A stretch of 49,087 bases of DNA from JAVKSL01 sp039583695 (lineage in GTDB: Bacteria > Actinomycetota > Acidimicrobiia > Acidimicrobiales > JAJPHD01). Both the position numbers and the translations under genes were made by a program. The stretch's first letter is position 1; the number at the start of each line of letters is the position of its first letter. Shown in pieces: positions 12,104-21,442 of this stretch. Location: assembly GCA_039583695.1 (NCBI GenBank), contig JAVKSL010000012.1, positions 1 to 49,087 of the forward strand, in the 5' to 3' direction. Under the pieces are notes generated by a model. That model ran no database searches, was not told the origin of the DNA, and saw only the letters and a program-made list of their open reading frames with translations.

Positions 12104-13882
12104 TCATCTGCCTACTACTCCGCTCGCAGCGGCCACTCTGATGGTCTCCTCAACGCCGCTCCTTGCCCGCGCAAGCTCGGGCCCATCAGGTCGCGCGGTC
12201 CACGGACGCAGGCTGAGCATGATCGGGGGCGCAGCCCGCAACAACACAAGACCGTGGCCGAAGCTGAGCCTGCGTAAAGCATCGGGGGCGAGGATGGGAC
12301 GGTCGCGCAGGGAGGTGGACACCGAGCGCCGTCCGTCGTGCCCCCCCCAGGACTCGGAGCGCTCCAGTTCCTTTCGGTCTCCGATGAGTCTGGACAGATC
12401 GGCCAGGTCATCGGCGTTGCCGCCGCCGCCCAGGATGATCTTGACGATGGCCGAGTCCCAGATTGCCTGGGCCGCCTCACGGCCCCAGCGGTCCCGGGCC
12501 TGGGCAAGGGACTGGAGCACGGCGAGGGTGGTCACCCCGGTGCCCCCACCCTCGGACATCAGGGAGGGGAGGGAGGGGAGGGCGTAGTTGGCGGCCTCGT
12601 CCAGGATCAGAGCCAGCGGCGGGTCCAGTCGGGAGCCGGGCGACGCGGCGGCCACCCGACGAGCGGCCTCGACCAGGTCCTCTGCGAACGCCGCGACCAG
12701 CCCGGCGGTTGCTGCAGCTCCCGAGGCTGTGCCGAGCAGGTACAAAGTGCCCCGGGCCGCCAGGAAGCTGCTCGGGTCGAAGCATTCCCCGCGGCCGGGG
12801 GAGACCGCGTCGAGCACCTGGGGGTCGGCGAGGGCGGCGAAGGTGTTGGCCACCATGGCCCAGGTGGAATCGCGCTGGCGGCGGTCGGCCGAGATGATCG
12901 CATCCAGGGCCCGGTCCCAGGCCTGGGCAGCACCTGGGTGTTCGGCAAGAATCTCCACGGCGTCATAGGCGCCTGCGGGAGACAGCGACCACCGGTAGAC
13001 ATCGAGCGGGGTGCGCTTGTCAAGGGCTGCCGCGTGGAGCAGACAGCGCACCGCCGAGAGCGTCTGTTGGGTCCAGAAGCTGGCGTTGTCAGTCCCTTGC
13101 CCGGCGTCCGCGCACAGCGCCCGGGCCCGCATCATCGCTACCTGTGGGTGCTCGCAGCCGCGGATCGGGGACCAGCGAGTAGCCGAAGGCACGCCCGGGG
13201 CGAGACCCTGGGGGTCGAACACGGCGACGGGTCTGCCACCGGTAGAGCGTGCGCTGAGCGTGGCGGTGAGGTTGTCGGGGCGGGTGGAGGTTGTCACCAC
13301 CGCCCCGGGGGCGTCGAGGATCATCGGGATGACGATGTGAAGGCCCTTGCCCGAGCGGGGTGGTCCCAGGGCCACCATCGAGTCCTCCACCGACGCCCAG
13401 CACTTCACCCCGCAGGAGGCACCGAGAAGGAAGCCGACGTCTCCGGGGCACGGTCGAACGACGCTGGGGCGCAGCGCGTCCGCCTTGGCAAGCAACCCGG
13501 CCGCTCCGGCCGCGGCACGGACCTGCCGGCGATCTGCGAGGCCGGCAATGCGAGCGGGATCCTCGGCAGCTTTGCGTCCCAGACCTGTCCATGCCCGCCA
13601 AACGGCGAGAGCGAGAGCAGCCAAAGCGAGGAGAAAGACCGTGGTGAGCCCCCAGTACAGGACTGCGGGCCCCACCGGAGTTCCCCATGCGACGGACGGG
13701 TTCCCAGCGTGCGCAAGGGCCAGAAGTCCTGCGATGAGGTGCCCTTGGGGGCCACGATGACCGCTCAGCACGGCAGAGCACCAGCCGGCAGCCCAGAACA
13801 CGACGTCGAACCCGAACAGCGCGCCGAGAGCGCCGAGTGCGATGTCCACGCCCGGGGTGGGCGAGTGGCTGGTGTTGGCCAT
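12104..13882 (-). CDS. Type IV coupling protein (VirD4/TraG-TraD family ATPase)
   Basis: A 592-residue membrane ATPase that would deliver the relaxase-DNA complex to the secretion channel. Two N-terminal membrane segments lie at about 14-37 and 72-95. The P-loop is LGPPRSGKGLH at 172-182 and Walker B is LALILDEAANY near 423. The C-terminal part has the glycine-rich GGGGN and GDR segments seen in actinobacterial TraD/TraG proteins. Its order, immediately downstream of the ArdC gene (gap of three bases) and in the same operon as VirB4 and TrbL-like genes, supports the role. The large plus-strand frame across it is an antisense artefact of high G+C. Confidence 0.92.
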   Translation of the reverse strand: MANTSHSPTPGVDIALGALGALFGFDVVFWAAGWCSAVLSGHRGPQGHLIAGLLALAHAGNPSVAWGTPVGPAVLYWGLTTVFLLALAALALAVWRAWTGLGRKAAEDPARIAGLADRRQVRAAAGAAGLLAKADALRPSVVRPCPGDVGFLLGASCGVKCWASVEDSMVALGPPRSGKGLHIVIPMILDAPGAVVTTSTRPDNLTATLSARSTGGRPVAVFDPQGLAPGVPSATRWSPIRGCEHPQVAMMRARALCADAGQGTDNASFWTQQTLSAVRCLLHAAALDKRTPLDVYRWSLSPAGAYDAVEILAEHPGAAQAWDRALDAIISADRRQRDSTWAMVANTFAALADPQVLDAVSPGRGECFDPSSFLAARGTLYLLGTASGAAATAGLVAAFAEDLVEAARRVAAASPGSRLDPPLALILDEAANYALPSLPSLMSEGGGTGVTTLAVLQSLAQARDRWGREAAQAIWDSAIVKIILGGGGNADDLADLSRLIGDRKELERSESWGGHDGRRSVSTSLRDRPILAPDALRRLSFGHGLVLLRAAPPIMLSLRPWTARPDGPELARARSGVEETIRVAAASGVVGR

Positions 13883-13885
13883 GGC

Positions 13886-14971
13886 CTACACCCCCACCGA
13901 GTCGTAGGGGACGAGCTCGGGAGCGGGCGTGGCCGGCGAAGGCGAAGGCGCGACCGACCGGAGCTGGTGGTCCCGAGCCTCTGCCCCTGGTGCTCTACCG
14001 CCCAGACCGTGTTCGGCCGGCGATACAGCGATGATCTCCTTGGACGCCCGGGCGACCCGGGACGAGGTCGAGCGCACCAGCTCCACGCCCGCATCCCCGG
14101 CCCAGCCCGCTACATAGGGGAAGGAGTAGCCATCGGTCGGCATACCGTGGGCCTGAGCGACCACGAAGGCCACCGATTCGGCCTCGACCTCCTTGACGGC
14201 CCGAGGAAGGCTCGAGCCTGGCCCCGGTGGTTCGTGCAGCACCACGTGGGCTGCTTCATGGAGCAGGGTCTTGACCATTGCGGCGTCGTCCATGTCCTGG
14301 CGTATGACCACCGATTTGGTTGCCCATCTGGTCTGACCGTTGGCGCCCTGGATGACAGCCGCATTGGCGACAGTGTCCACGTCGTAGCCTCGGCGCTCGA
14401 TGAGTGCCATCACCGCCAATCCCAGTCCTCGTGGCGCCTCACCCTCCAAAAGCCTCGGTGTGGGCGGGTCGGGTAGGTTTCGCCCAACCGTCTGCTCCGC
14501 GGCGAAGACGTGTTCAACCCGGAAGCCCCTCAGTGCTACGCGTGCCTCGACGCTCTCTCCTGGAGCGGCTTGGTCATGGCGCCCGAGCCGCCGTGTCGTG
14601 CCGGTGTCGTCGGTGGCCACGCGCACGGCGGATCGAAGCGGCGCAAGGACGACGTAGCCTCGCTGGCCCTTCTCGACGGATCGGCCGAGTGACTTCCAGG
14701 TGTTGAACCCCGCCACGTAGGTGGGGGCCGGTGAGCTGACCCGGCCCTGCTCGAAGGCCTGGAGATGTTGAGCGGCAATCAACATGACGTTGTTGGCGCT
14801 GTAGGCGTAAAGCCTCGACTGCAGCTCCAAGAACCGCCGCCAGTCGTCACCGGAGTGGATGGCTCCTACTGCGTCGGCCAGCACCTCCAGCGCCGCCTCG
14901 ACCTTGGCGGCGCGGAGTACAGCGGTCTCCTCCCACGACGGTCTTGTCCCGTTCGATGTAGCCACCGGCAT
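13886..14971 (-). CDS. ArdC-type antirestriction/ImmA-IrrE-like zinc metallopeptidase
   Basis: A 361-residue protein with an ArdC-like N-terminal domain (about 15-130; SANNVMLIAAQ and TWKSLGRSVEKGQRG are typical) and an ImmA/IrrE-like metallopeptidase domain with HEAAH near 238 and a downstream glutamate-rich helix. ArdC proteins bind single-stranded DNA and protect incoming conjugative DNA from restriction. ATG at 14971 was chosen because a strong AGGAGG lies at 14981-14976. The frame is open to 15082, but that extension has no ribosome site and reads like non-coding sequence. The gene lies between the coupling protein and the VirB4 gene, separated from the latter by an unrelated insert. Confidence 0.85.
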   Translation of the reverse strand: MPVATSNGTRPSWEETAVLRAAKVEAALEVLADAVGAIHSGDDWRRFLELQSRLYAYSANNVMLIAAQHLQAFEQGRVSSPAPTYVAGFNTWKSLGRSVEKGQRGYVVLAPLRSAVRVATDDTGTTRRLGRHDQAAPGESVEARVALRGFRVEHVFAAEQTVGRNLPDPPTPRLLEGEAPRGLGLAVMALIERRGYDVDTVANAAVIQGANGQTRWATKSVVIRQDMDDAAMVKTLLHEAAHVVLHEPPGPGSSLPRAVKEVEAESVAFVVAQAHGMPTDGYSFPYVAGWAGDAGVELVRSTSSRVARASKEIIAVSPAEHGLGGRAPGAEARDHQLRSVAPSPSPATPAPELVPYDSVGV

Positions 14972-15300
14972 GCTTCCTCCTGTGGCCGATCCGACATCGA
15001 GCCACACCCACGGGCAGCGGCTGTCTGGATTCGGTAGGTTGTGGGGTGTCAGCTCCCGACTCGGCACCGAGGTGGCTTCCATGCCCTACATGGCCGAGAC
15101 AGGAGCCACATGCAAGCCTGGTCTAAACCGCAGGTTAATTGGCCGTACAGATCGTCGCCTTAGATCCGAACTCGTCTAACGTTCGGCACAGGTGTTAGTG
15201 GCACAGGGCGGCTTCTGATGACTTCCAACAACCGTATCGAGAAAGCAGCGTTTCGCCAGAACACTTTCGGGTTGGGATTTGTCGGATAGGTTTCCTAAAC
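14972..15300. other. Non-coding stretch upstream of the ArdC gene
   Basis: It holds the ribosome site of the ArdC gene and probably a leftward promoter. The A+T content rises toward 15100-15300, matching the neighbouring insert. I see no gene, repeat or stable hairpin that I would defend. Confidence 0.4.
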
Positions 15301-16056
15301 CTAGAACCCCACTTCGCCACAAGTACGCGAAGCTGAGCGGTTAGATCCATCGCCGCAGATCTCAAGGATAGTCTGGATTTCTCGAAAGTCATAGCGACTT
15401 CCGATTCGGCAATAGACGTGGTCTTGGGTCCTGATCATTCTGAGACGCGTCTCTGGACGTTTCGGCTCTTGCAGCGACTTTACGGTGCCCAGTCTGTGGA
15501 GCACGGGTAACCAACGACGCCCGCTCGCGTTCAAACTCGCGTGGCTAACCTCGAACATTAGAATGTGAGTGTCAGGTTCCTCACCTTGTTGAACCAGCGG
15601 CACGTCGACCTTGAAAACATGAATCCAGGTTAGACCAAGGCTCCAATGTCGTTCCCATACCAGCAATGCGGCATCGGAACCAACAATTGGATGTCCCACG
15701 CCGGTCGTCACTGTGGTGAGATCTGAACCCTCACCCACGGCATTGAGGCTTGCAGGCACGACAACGTTCGACACGGCGTGATCCGCCGGTGAATCTCCCA
15801 CGTTTGTGGCTATAATGCGAATCGATACCGTCGAGCCCTCCACCACGGCGAGGGGTGTCTCCGCAGGCCAGGGAGTCCACTCGGTTGTTCCTGGCAAGCG
15901 ATGCGCCCAGCCAATATCCGCCTCTGGTCGCCTACGCATCGAAATTACCCAGTAGACGAAACTAACTATACCAGTGCCAAAGAGGATGAGTTCTGTTGCG
16001 AGAGCAATGATGTCCCACAGGTCCCGGTTTTGGATCACATGCAGGACGGCAAACAT
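15301..16056 (-). CDS. Unknown membrane-anchored protein inserted in the conjugation operon
   Basis: A 251-residue protein with one N-terminal membrane helix at about 13-37 (LWDIIALATELILFGTGIV) followed by a soluble domain rich in beta-type sequence. It is not a recognisable conjugation component. Its G+C content is visibly lower than that of the tra genes on both sides, pointing to later insertion between the VirB4 and ArdC genes. On the minus strand TAAGAT lies eight bases before the ATG and there is no ribosome site, so it may have its own leaderless promoter. The function is unknown; single-helix proteins of this general build occur among defence and signalling cargo. Confidence 0.65.
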   Translation of the reverse strand: MFAVLHVIQNRDLWDIIALATELILFGTGIVSFVYWVISMRRRPEADIGWAHRLPGTTEWTPWPAETPLAVVEGSTVSIRIIATNVGDSPADHAVSNVVVPASLNAVGEGSDLTTVTTGVGHPIVGSDAALLVWERHWSLGLTWIHVFKVDVPLVQQGEEPDTHILMFEVSHASLNASGRRWLPVLHRLGTVKSLQEPKRPETRLRMIRTQDHVYCRIGSRYDFREIQTILEICGDGSNRSASRTCGEVGF

Positions 16057-16142
16057 TTGGGGTCATCTTAGTGACTTAGGCCTAGATCAACCACTTGGAC
16101 GTGTTGGCCCACGCTTGGGCCAGGATCGCGCATGGGAGGGTA

Positions 16143-17612
16143 TCAGCCGGCGATCATCCTCGTGTTGGTATCGAAGACATCGAGCTCGCCCGGGGTGCAG
16201 AGGTGGCGGACCACGAAGGAGCGCTGGCCGACACGCCACAATCCCTCGCCCCGGGACAGGCCCGGCAGCTCGCGTTGCTCGGTGACTGACAGACCGAGCG
16301 CGGCAGCGGTCTTGGCGGACTCGCCCTCCTCCTGGGCGTAGATGACCTTGGTGGAGCAGTCGGCCAGTAAGCCGAGCGCAAGGGCCCGGGCCTTGGAGTC
16401 GGCGTCGCCCACTGCGTCGAGGTCGCTCAGGCGATGGATCACCATGAGGTTGGAGATGCCGAGAGCCCGGGACAGCTTCCACTGGGATTGCATTCGCGCG
16501 AGGAGGGCCGGCTGGGCGAGCAGGCGCCACGCCTCGTCGTAGATGACCCAACGCCGCCCTCCTTCGGGATCGGCGAGGGCGGCCTCCATCCACGCCGAGG
16601 CACAGGTCATCACGAGTGCGATCAGCTGGTCCGAGCCCGAGATGCAGGACAGGTCCAGGCTCACCATCGGTAGGGCGGGGTCGAAGTGGACGGTAGAGGG
16701 ACCGTCGAAGAGACCGGCGAGATCACCGTGGACGAGGCGGCGCAGGGCATGTCCCACTTCGCGGCCGTCGGAGACGAGCTGGCTGATGCTGGCTCCAGGC
16801 TCCGGGTCAGAAGGGGCGAACAATGCTTCGACCACCCTCGGTAGGACCGGGATCACGGTGCCGGTGACCGCTGAGCGGAGCGCCACGTCCAATGCGGTGT
16901 GTTCGGTTGGCGTGAGAGGACGCCCGAGTGCGGACTGGGCCAGCGAGCCGAGCAGCCCACGTCGACGGTCCGACACGACCACCCTCCATCCCTCGTCGTC
17001 CAGTCCCGAGGGACGTGGCCCGTCGTCGAGGGGGTTCAGTCGGGCCGGTAGGCCTCCGCCAAGCTTGATCGCCTGCCCACCGACTGCCCGGGCGACGACC
17101 GACCATTCCCCCTTCGGGTCCCCGGGGACATACACGCGCCGACCGAAGGCGAGGGAGCGTGTGGCGAGTGACTTGGCGAGCGTCGACTTGCCGCTGCCGA
17201 TCACGCCGGCGAGCAGACCGTTGGGGTTGGTGAGCACGCCGTTCTCGTAGAGGACCCACGGGTCGTAGCAGAATCCGGCGCCCGACCAAGCGTCCTGTCC
17301 GATGAACAGCCCGGCCGCGCCCAGCCCGGCCTCGGCGAGAAATGGATAAGCCGCGCCCAGCACGTCGGACGTCGCCCGGTGGGGCTGAACCCTGAATCGC
17401 AGGTAGGAGTGAAGCGCCGCAGGACCAGCCTCGCCTGGCTTGGGCAGGTAGCCGGCCGATCGGCGCTCTGCCCTTTCGGCGTCGAGCACCGCCCGGCGAG
17501 AAGCCATCAGCTCCCTTCGGGCCTCCGCTTCAACCTGTCGGGCTGCCAGCCGACGCTGCCGCCGAAGTCGGGCGGGTAGATCCGGCGGGGTGAACAACGG
17601 AGTGGCGATCAC
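16143..17612 (-). CDS. VirB4-like conjugation ATPase
   Basis: A 489-residue ATPase that would power assembly and transport in the type IV secretion channel. The P-loop GVIGSGKSTL is near residue 136 and Walker B WVIYDEAW near 352; SQWKLSRALG and the final RSFVVRHLC segment fit the VirB4/TraC family. GTG at 17612 is chosen because a GAGGAAGAGG purine tract lies just upstream; the open frame to 17753 looks non-coding. It is shorter than classical VirB4 proteins (usually over 600 residues). The missing N-terminal part may be supplied by the SCO6880-like protein encoded 59 bases upstream. Confidence 0.87.
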   Translation of the reverse strand: MIATPLFTPPDLPARLRRQRRLAARQVEAEARRELMASRRAVLDAERAERRSAGYLPKPGEAGPAALHSYLRFRVQPHRATSDVLGAAYPFLAEAGLGAAGLFIGQDAWSGAGFCYDPWVLYENGVLTNPNGLLAGVIGSGKSTLAKSLATRSLAFGRRVYVPGDPKGEWSVVARAVGGQAIKLGGGLPARLNPLDDGPRPSGLDDEGWRVVVSDRRRGLLGSLAQSALGRPLTPTEHTALDVALRSAVTGTVIPVLPRVVEALFAPSDPEPGASISQLVSDGREVGHALRRLVHGDLAGLFDGPSTVHFDPALPMVSLDLSCISGSDQLIALVMTCASAWMEAALADPEGGRRWVIYDEAWRLLAQPALLARMQSQWKLSRALGISNLMVIHRLSDLDAVGDADSKARALALGLLADCSTKVIYAQEEGESAKTAAALGLSVTEQRELPGLSRGEGLWRVGQRSFVVRHLCTPGELDVFDTNTRMIAG

Positions 17613-17671
17613 CGTCCCCTCTTCCTCCCTCGTTCTTGCAGGAGGGTTGCCAGACGGAGTCTGGGCCGGCC

Positions 17672-19117
17672 TCACCGCACACCCCGACCCAGTGGAAGGG
17701 CGGCCACGCTGAACGCCTGGGACTGGCGTCCGAACACGACGCGCGTCTCGCAACCCGCCGACACTGCGGCGAGTTCCACCGCGGAGACGGCTGCGCCCAG
17801 GGCGTCCCTGCTCGGGGCGGTGATCGCCAGGAAACCGGAGAACTCCAGGTCGGCGTGCCCCGAGATCAGGGCACGCTCGCGCTCCAACACATCCACGTAC
17901 TGCTGCTCGTCGGCGAGATCCGCAAGCTGGCCGATCCGGGACTTCTGCGCCGCGTCCGTGACGTACTCCACCTTGTCTTTACGTATCTGGCGCAGCGCCT
18001 CGGCGGTTTGCAACGGCCTCGCCACGATCGAGAGCGACTTGCGGACCTCAGGGGCGAAGACCAGGGCATGCAGGAAGTGGGGAGCGACCTCGATGCGGGG
18101 CCATTCGCTGATCCACAGCACCGCCGAGTATCCGGAGTCGTGGCGAAGGTGGTCCCAGTGTTCCGATACGGCCACGGGGCCCGCGTTCGCCAGGCTCGCC
18201 CCCGCCGAGTCGGTGGACAACCCGGCATCCGGGTCGTACGCCTGGCGGATGATGACCGCCAGATCCTGGGGTCCCAACCAGCCGACCACACCCAGGCTCG
18301 CGGCCCCCAGACTGGTCTGGAACGCGGTCATTGCCGAGCGCAGCACGGCGGCGGCTCCCGCCAGCCCGCGCCCTGCCTCGCGGACCGCGTGCGAGCTGCG
18401 AGCCAGATCGACGCTGAGGGTGATCGTCGTGCGGTGCTTGGAGGAGCCCACCGACGATTCCATAAGCTCGGCGTACTGGCGGCCGGCCCAGCCTGCGTTG
18501 CTGGCCCGGTGTGTTGCCCACCATTGCTGAACTCCCAGACCCGGGTCCGGCAGTGTGGATTCCAGTATCTGCACGGCCGCGCAGTGACCGGAAGCGGCGA
18601 GCCCGCTCAGCGCCCTTGACCATCCCGTCACCCGTTGGTTGCAGTCGTCCGGGGACAGAAGCACATAAGCAGGGTGGGTGACGTGGACAACCGCCGACAG
18701 GGTCTGGCGGTGTGGGTCGTGGATCATCGCCGCCCCTGAGGTCGGGTCCAGGTGGAAGCGCAGTGGCGCAGCGTCGCCGGGGAGCGCCATGGTGCCTGCC
18801 GGCCGGGGAGCGGAGATGCGGCGCAGGTAACGCGTCTGGCCGAGCGCGCAACGGCCCAGGTAGTGGGCGAGCACCGGGGCCGCCTCGATCGCCGGGGCCC
18901 CGTTCCAACGGGCGAACGCGGAGACGATGGCCGTCCCCCACAGGGGGGAGGTGATGGCGCAGCCGAGGACTCCGCCGAGTGCGAGGCTTGACACCAGCAC
19001 TGCGAGACCGACACCGACCGCGGCTGCCCGCAGTCCCGACAAGCCCAGCAACAGCCCGCGGCTCTGGCGCTGGCCGAATCGCACCGTGCGAGCGGGCGCG
19101 TCTGTCGTTGTGGTCAT
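17672..19117 (-). CDS. SCO6880-family (PrgI-like) conjugation membrane protein
   Basis: A 481-residue protein with two closely spaced N-terminal membrane segments (about 20-65) followed by a large soluble domain, matching the SCO6880 family of actinobacterial conjugation operons. ATG at 19117 is supported by AAGGAG at 19130-19125, so the reading frame open to 19339 is not used. It is followed by VirB4 and preceded by the TrbL-like gene, the order of FA-type secretion systems in Actinobacteria. It probably docks the VirB4 ATPase to the membrane channel. Confidence 0.8.
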   Translation of the reverse strand: MTTTTDAPARTVRFGQRQSRGLLLGLSGLRAAAVGVGLAVLVSSLALGGVLGCAITSPLWGTAIVSAFARWNGAPAIEAAPVLAHYLGRCALGQTRYLRRISAPRPAGTMALPGDAAPLRFHLDPTSGAAMIHDPHRQTLSAVVHVTHPAYVLLSPDDCNQRVTGWSRALSGLAASGHCAAVQILESTLPDPGLGVQQWWATHRASNAGWAGRQYAELMESSVGSSKHRTTITLSVDLARSSHAVREAGRGLAGAAAVLRSAMTAFQTSLGAASLGVVGWLGPQDLAVIIRQAYDPDAGLSTDSAGASLANAGPVAVSEHWDHLRHDSGYSAVLWISEWPRIEVAPHFLHALVFAPEVRKSLSIVARPLQTAEALRQIRKDKVEYVTDAAQKSRIGQLADLADEQQYVDVLERERALISGHADLEFSGFLAITAPSRDALGAAVSAVELAAVSAGCETRVVFGRQSQAFSVAALPLGRGVR

Positions 19118-19160
19118 TAGGTGGCTCCTTCCATCTGTCCGTCTCCTCTTGTGGTCGACT

Positions 19161-20600
19161 TCACGTGCCCGTCCCCGGAGGTGGCCCGGGCAACGTCGGT
19201 GGCCGTTTGGGCGCGGCACCGCGGGCACCGCGATCCCCCGTAGCTGGCGGGGACGGAGGACGGGGTGGGCTGGACTTCTCTGGCTCAGCCGGCGATTGTG
19301 CAGCTTGATGAGTGGCCGAGCGTGCCCCATCTGCCGCATCGGCGGTTTGTCCTGCCGCGCGCCTTGCGGTGCCGACGGTCGCTGTCGCCACCGCTATCGG
19401 GGCTGCGGCAGCACCCGCACCGCCGGCCCCGGCGGCAGCGCCTGCTCCCGACCCACCCGCGCCGCCTCCGGTTCCGGGGCCCGTACCAGCCGAGGAGCCG
19501 GGGCGGGACGCACCCGACGCTGACGGGCCAGGCGCAGCAGAGCGATTTCCGGCACCGGCACCATTGCCATGCCCAGCCCCCGCGGAAGGGGCCCCTCCAC
19601 CTTGCGCGCGGGCTCCAGACGATGCAAGGCCGGCCACCCGTTGCGCCATCGCATGGGCCTTTTGCGGTGCGGCAATCGCTTGTTGCGCGCCGGCAACGGC
19701 GACCGCTCCGTGGGAACCGACAGTGGCAAAGTGTTCCCCGGTGAAATGTACGAGCTTGATTGCCGCCCAGGGGGCAAGGCCGCCCAGCAGCAGGATCAGG
19801 ATCCCGATGGCCAGCTGGGTCACGGACTGGCCCAGGCCGCCGCTCGCGCCTGCGGCCTGGCCTGCGCCGTCGAGCACGGAGAGCCCGAGCATGAAGATGA
19901 TGACCAGGATCAGCTTGGATGCGATGAGAGCAACGGTGAGCTCGATCCATTTGCGGACCCAGCCCCTGGTGATGTCAGCGGTCGCACCGGAGAAGGCGAG
20001 GGGGGCAAACACCGCCGAAACGAGGATCAACAGCTTGCGGATCATCAATGCAGCCCAGACCATCACCACCGCCACCAACAAGACCAGGCTGATGAGCAAC
20101 ACCCCGGCCGGAGAGCCTCCCGACAGGGCGCTGACCACCACGAGCTTTTGGCCGAGCCCCTCCAGATTGGTTTTGAAAGCGAAGCTGACCACAGCCGAGC
20201 AGAGCTGGTCCACCGCGGCGAGCAGGATGCCGGTAGCCGAGATGGCAAACGCCGATCCGATGAAAGCGACCACCAGCCCGCGAACCGCCCTGCCCAGCCC
20301 GCCCGGCTCGCGTCGCAGCGCCGAGACGATCACCTGGATCAAGAAGAGCAGCATCGCGATCACCGTCGCTATCGCCCCGGTTGCGACGAGGATCGTCTCG
20401 ATCCCCTGGCTGGTCAGGTTGATCGCGGTGGCCTCCGATACCTGGGCCCACAACCAGGTCACCGCGCCGGACGCGACACTGCCGAACTCCCTTGCCACTC
20501 CGTCGAATGCCGAGGTTGCCACCGTGGATGCTGCACCGGCGAGTAGTTGACCGGCCTGGCAGAGCGGGTTGACCGCCTGAAGGCCGGAGCAGCCTGACAT
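19161..20600 (-). CDS. TrbL/VirB6-like polytopic channel protein
   Basis: A 479-residue protein. About six membrane segments lie between residues 60 and 300, including AIATVIAMLLFLIQVIV, GVLLISLVLLVAVVMVW and SKLILVIIFMLGL. A long low-complexity tail rich in alanine, glycine, proline and serine (about 320-479) follows, probably cytoplasmic. This is the architecture of TrbL/VirB6-like inner-membrane channel proteins. The ATG overlaps the stop of the upstream VirB8-like gene, so translation is coupled. Confidence 0.82.
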   Translation of the reverse strand: MSGCSGLQAVNPLCQAGQLLAGAASTVATSAFDGVAREFGSVASGAVTWLWAQVSEATAINLTSQGIETILVATGAIATVIAMLLFLIQVIVSALRREPGGLGRAVRGLVVAFIGSAFAISATGILLAAVDQLCSAVVSFAFKTNLEGLGQKLVVVSALSGGSPAGVLLISLVLLVAVVMVWAALMIRKLLILVSAVFAPLAFSGATADITRGWVRKWIELTVALIASKLILVIIFMLGLSVLDGAGQAAGASGGLGQSVTQLAIGILILLLGGLAPWAAIKLVHFTGEHFATVGSHGAVAVAGAQQAIAAPQKAHAMAQRVAGLASSGARAQGGGAPSAGAGHGNGAGAGNRSAAPGPSASGASRPGSSAGTGPGTGGGAGGSGAGAAAGAGGAGAAAAPIAVATATVGTARRAAGQTADAADGARSATHQAAQSPAEPEKSSPPRPPSPPATGDRGARGAAPKRPPTLPGPPPGTGT

Positions 20601-21442
20601 CAGTCCGCCACCGCTGTGACGTAGTCGACCGCCATCGCTCCGTAGCCGGGGTGCTCAACCGCCGAACCGAGGGCCAGGTCGAAGGCAACCGATTCGATTG
20701 TTCGCTGTACTCGGCCGTCCACGGTCGCGGTCTGGGTGACCGTGGCGGTCACCTGGCGCATCGTCATCAACGGGTCGGACGGCTGGAACCCTGCTGCGAT
20801 TGCCTGCTCCCAGGCTGGATAAGCGCTCACCTGTACGTCGCTGACCACCGTCCGGCCTCTCTCGGTGGCGAGGAGATCCCAGGTCGCTTGGGTCGGGACG
20901 AGCGTGGCCGTTCCGCCCGATGCGCTGGCGACGGTCACCGATACGACGAGTTCCTTGGCTGCCTGGAGCCGGGTGAGTCCCCCGACCACGTCCAAAGCAT
21001 CCTGGGATTGCACCCAGGAGAGCAGCTCATCCCTGGTGCTGGTCGAGTAATTCTGGGTCATGGCCTCGGTTGCCCAGGCTTTCGCGTAAGCGTCCGGGTC
21101 CGCATCGGCTGCCGCCGGGAGCGGGGGATAGGCGGCCGAGACGGCGGGGGGGGGCGACGCGGGCTGAGCGTTGAGAGACCCGAGCGAGGACTTCGACGGG
21201 GGCGAGACCAGCGGTGAGCCCTGCTCGAGCAGGGGGCCTCCAGTACCAGGTGCGAGGTTTGCCGGGGGCGCCCCGACAATCGACGGGGTTACCGGCAGGG
21301 AGGGGGCGGGCGGGGGGGTGCCCGTGCGGTGGGCGCGCTGAGGGGGAGTGGGCACTGCGAGGAGGGCGACACCGAGGCCAATTACGAGCATCCCGACAAC
21401 CACCACTATCGCCAGGCGGTGCTCCCGCCATACGTGACTCAC
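20600..21442 (-). CDS. VirB8/TcpC-like conjugation protein
   Basis: A 280-residue protein with a membrane helix at about 9-30 (AIVVVVGMLVIGLGVALL), a proline/serine-rich linker to about 105, and a soluble C-terminal domain. That layout is typical of TcpC/VirB8-like scaffold proteins, which use an NTF2-like fold outside the membrane. GTG at 21442 is chosen because it overlaps the stop of the 39-residue gene before it (GTGA) and places the membrane helix at the N-terminus. The frame extends to 21574 but the extra residues are arginine-rich and overlap two other genes. Confidence 0.75.
   Translation of the reverse strand: MSHVWREHRLAIVVVVGMLVIGLGVALLAVPTPPQRAHRTGTPPPAPSLPVTPSIVGAPPANLAPGTGGPLLEQGSPLVSPPSKSSLGSLNAQPASPPPAVSAAYPPLPAAADADPDAYAKAWATEAMTQNYSTSTRDELLSWVQSQDALDVVGGLTRLQAAKELVVSVTVASASGGTATLVPTQATWDLLATERGRTVVSDVQVSAYPAWEQAIAAGFQPSDPLMTMRQVTATVTQTATVDGRVQRTIESVAFDLALGSAVEHPGYGAMAVDYVTAVAD

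Noticed and set aside
12338..14476. A 712-codon plus-strand frame across the coupling-protein and ArdC region
   Set aside because: It is antisense to two well-supported genes and its product is arginine/glycine-rich without domains, typical of high-G+C shadow frames.
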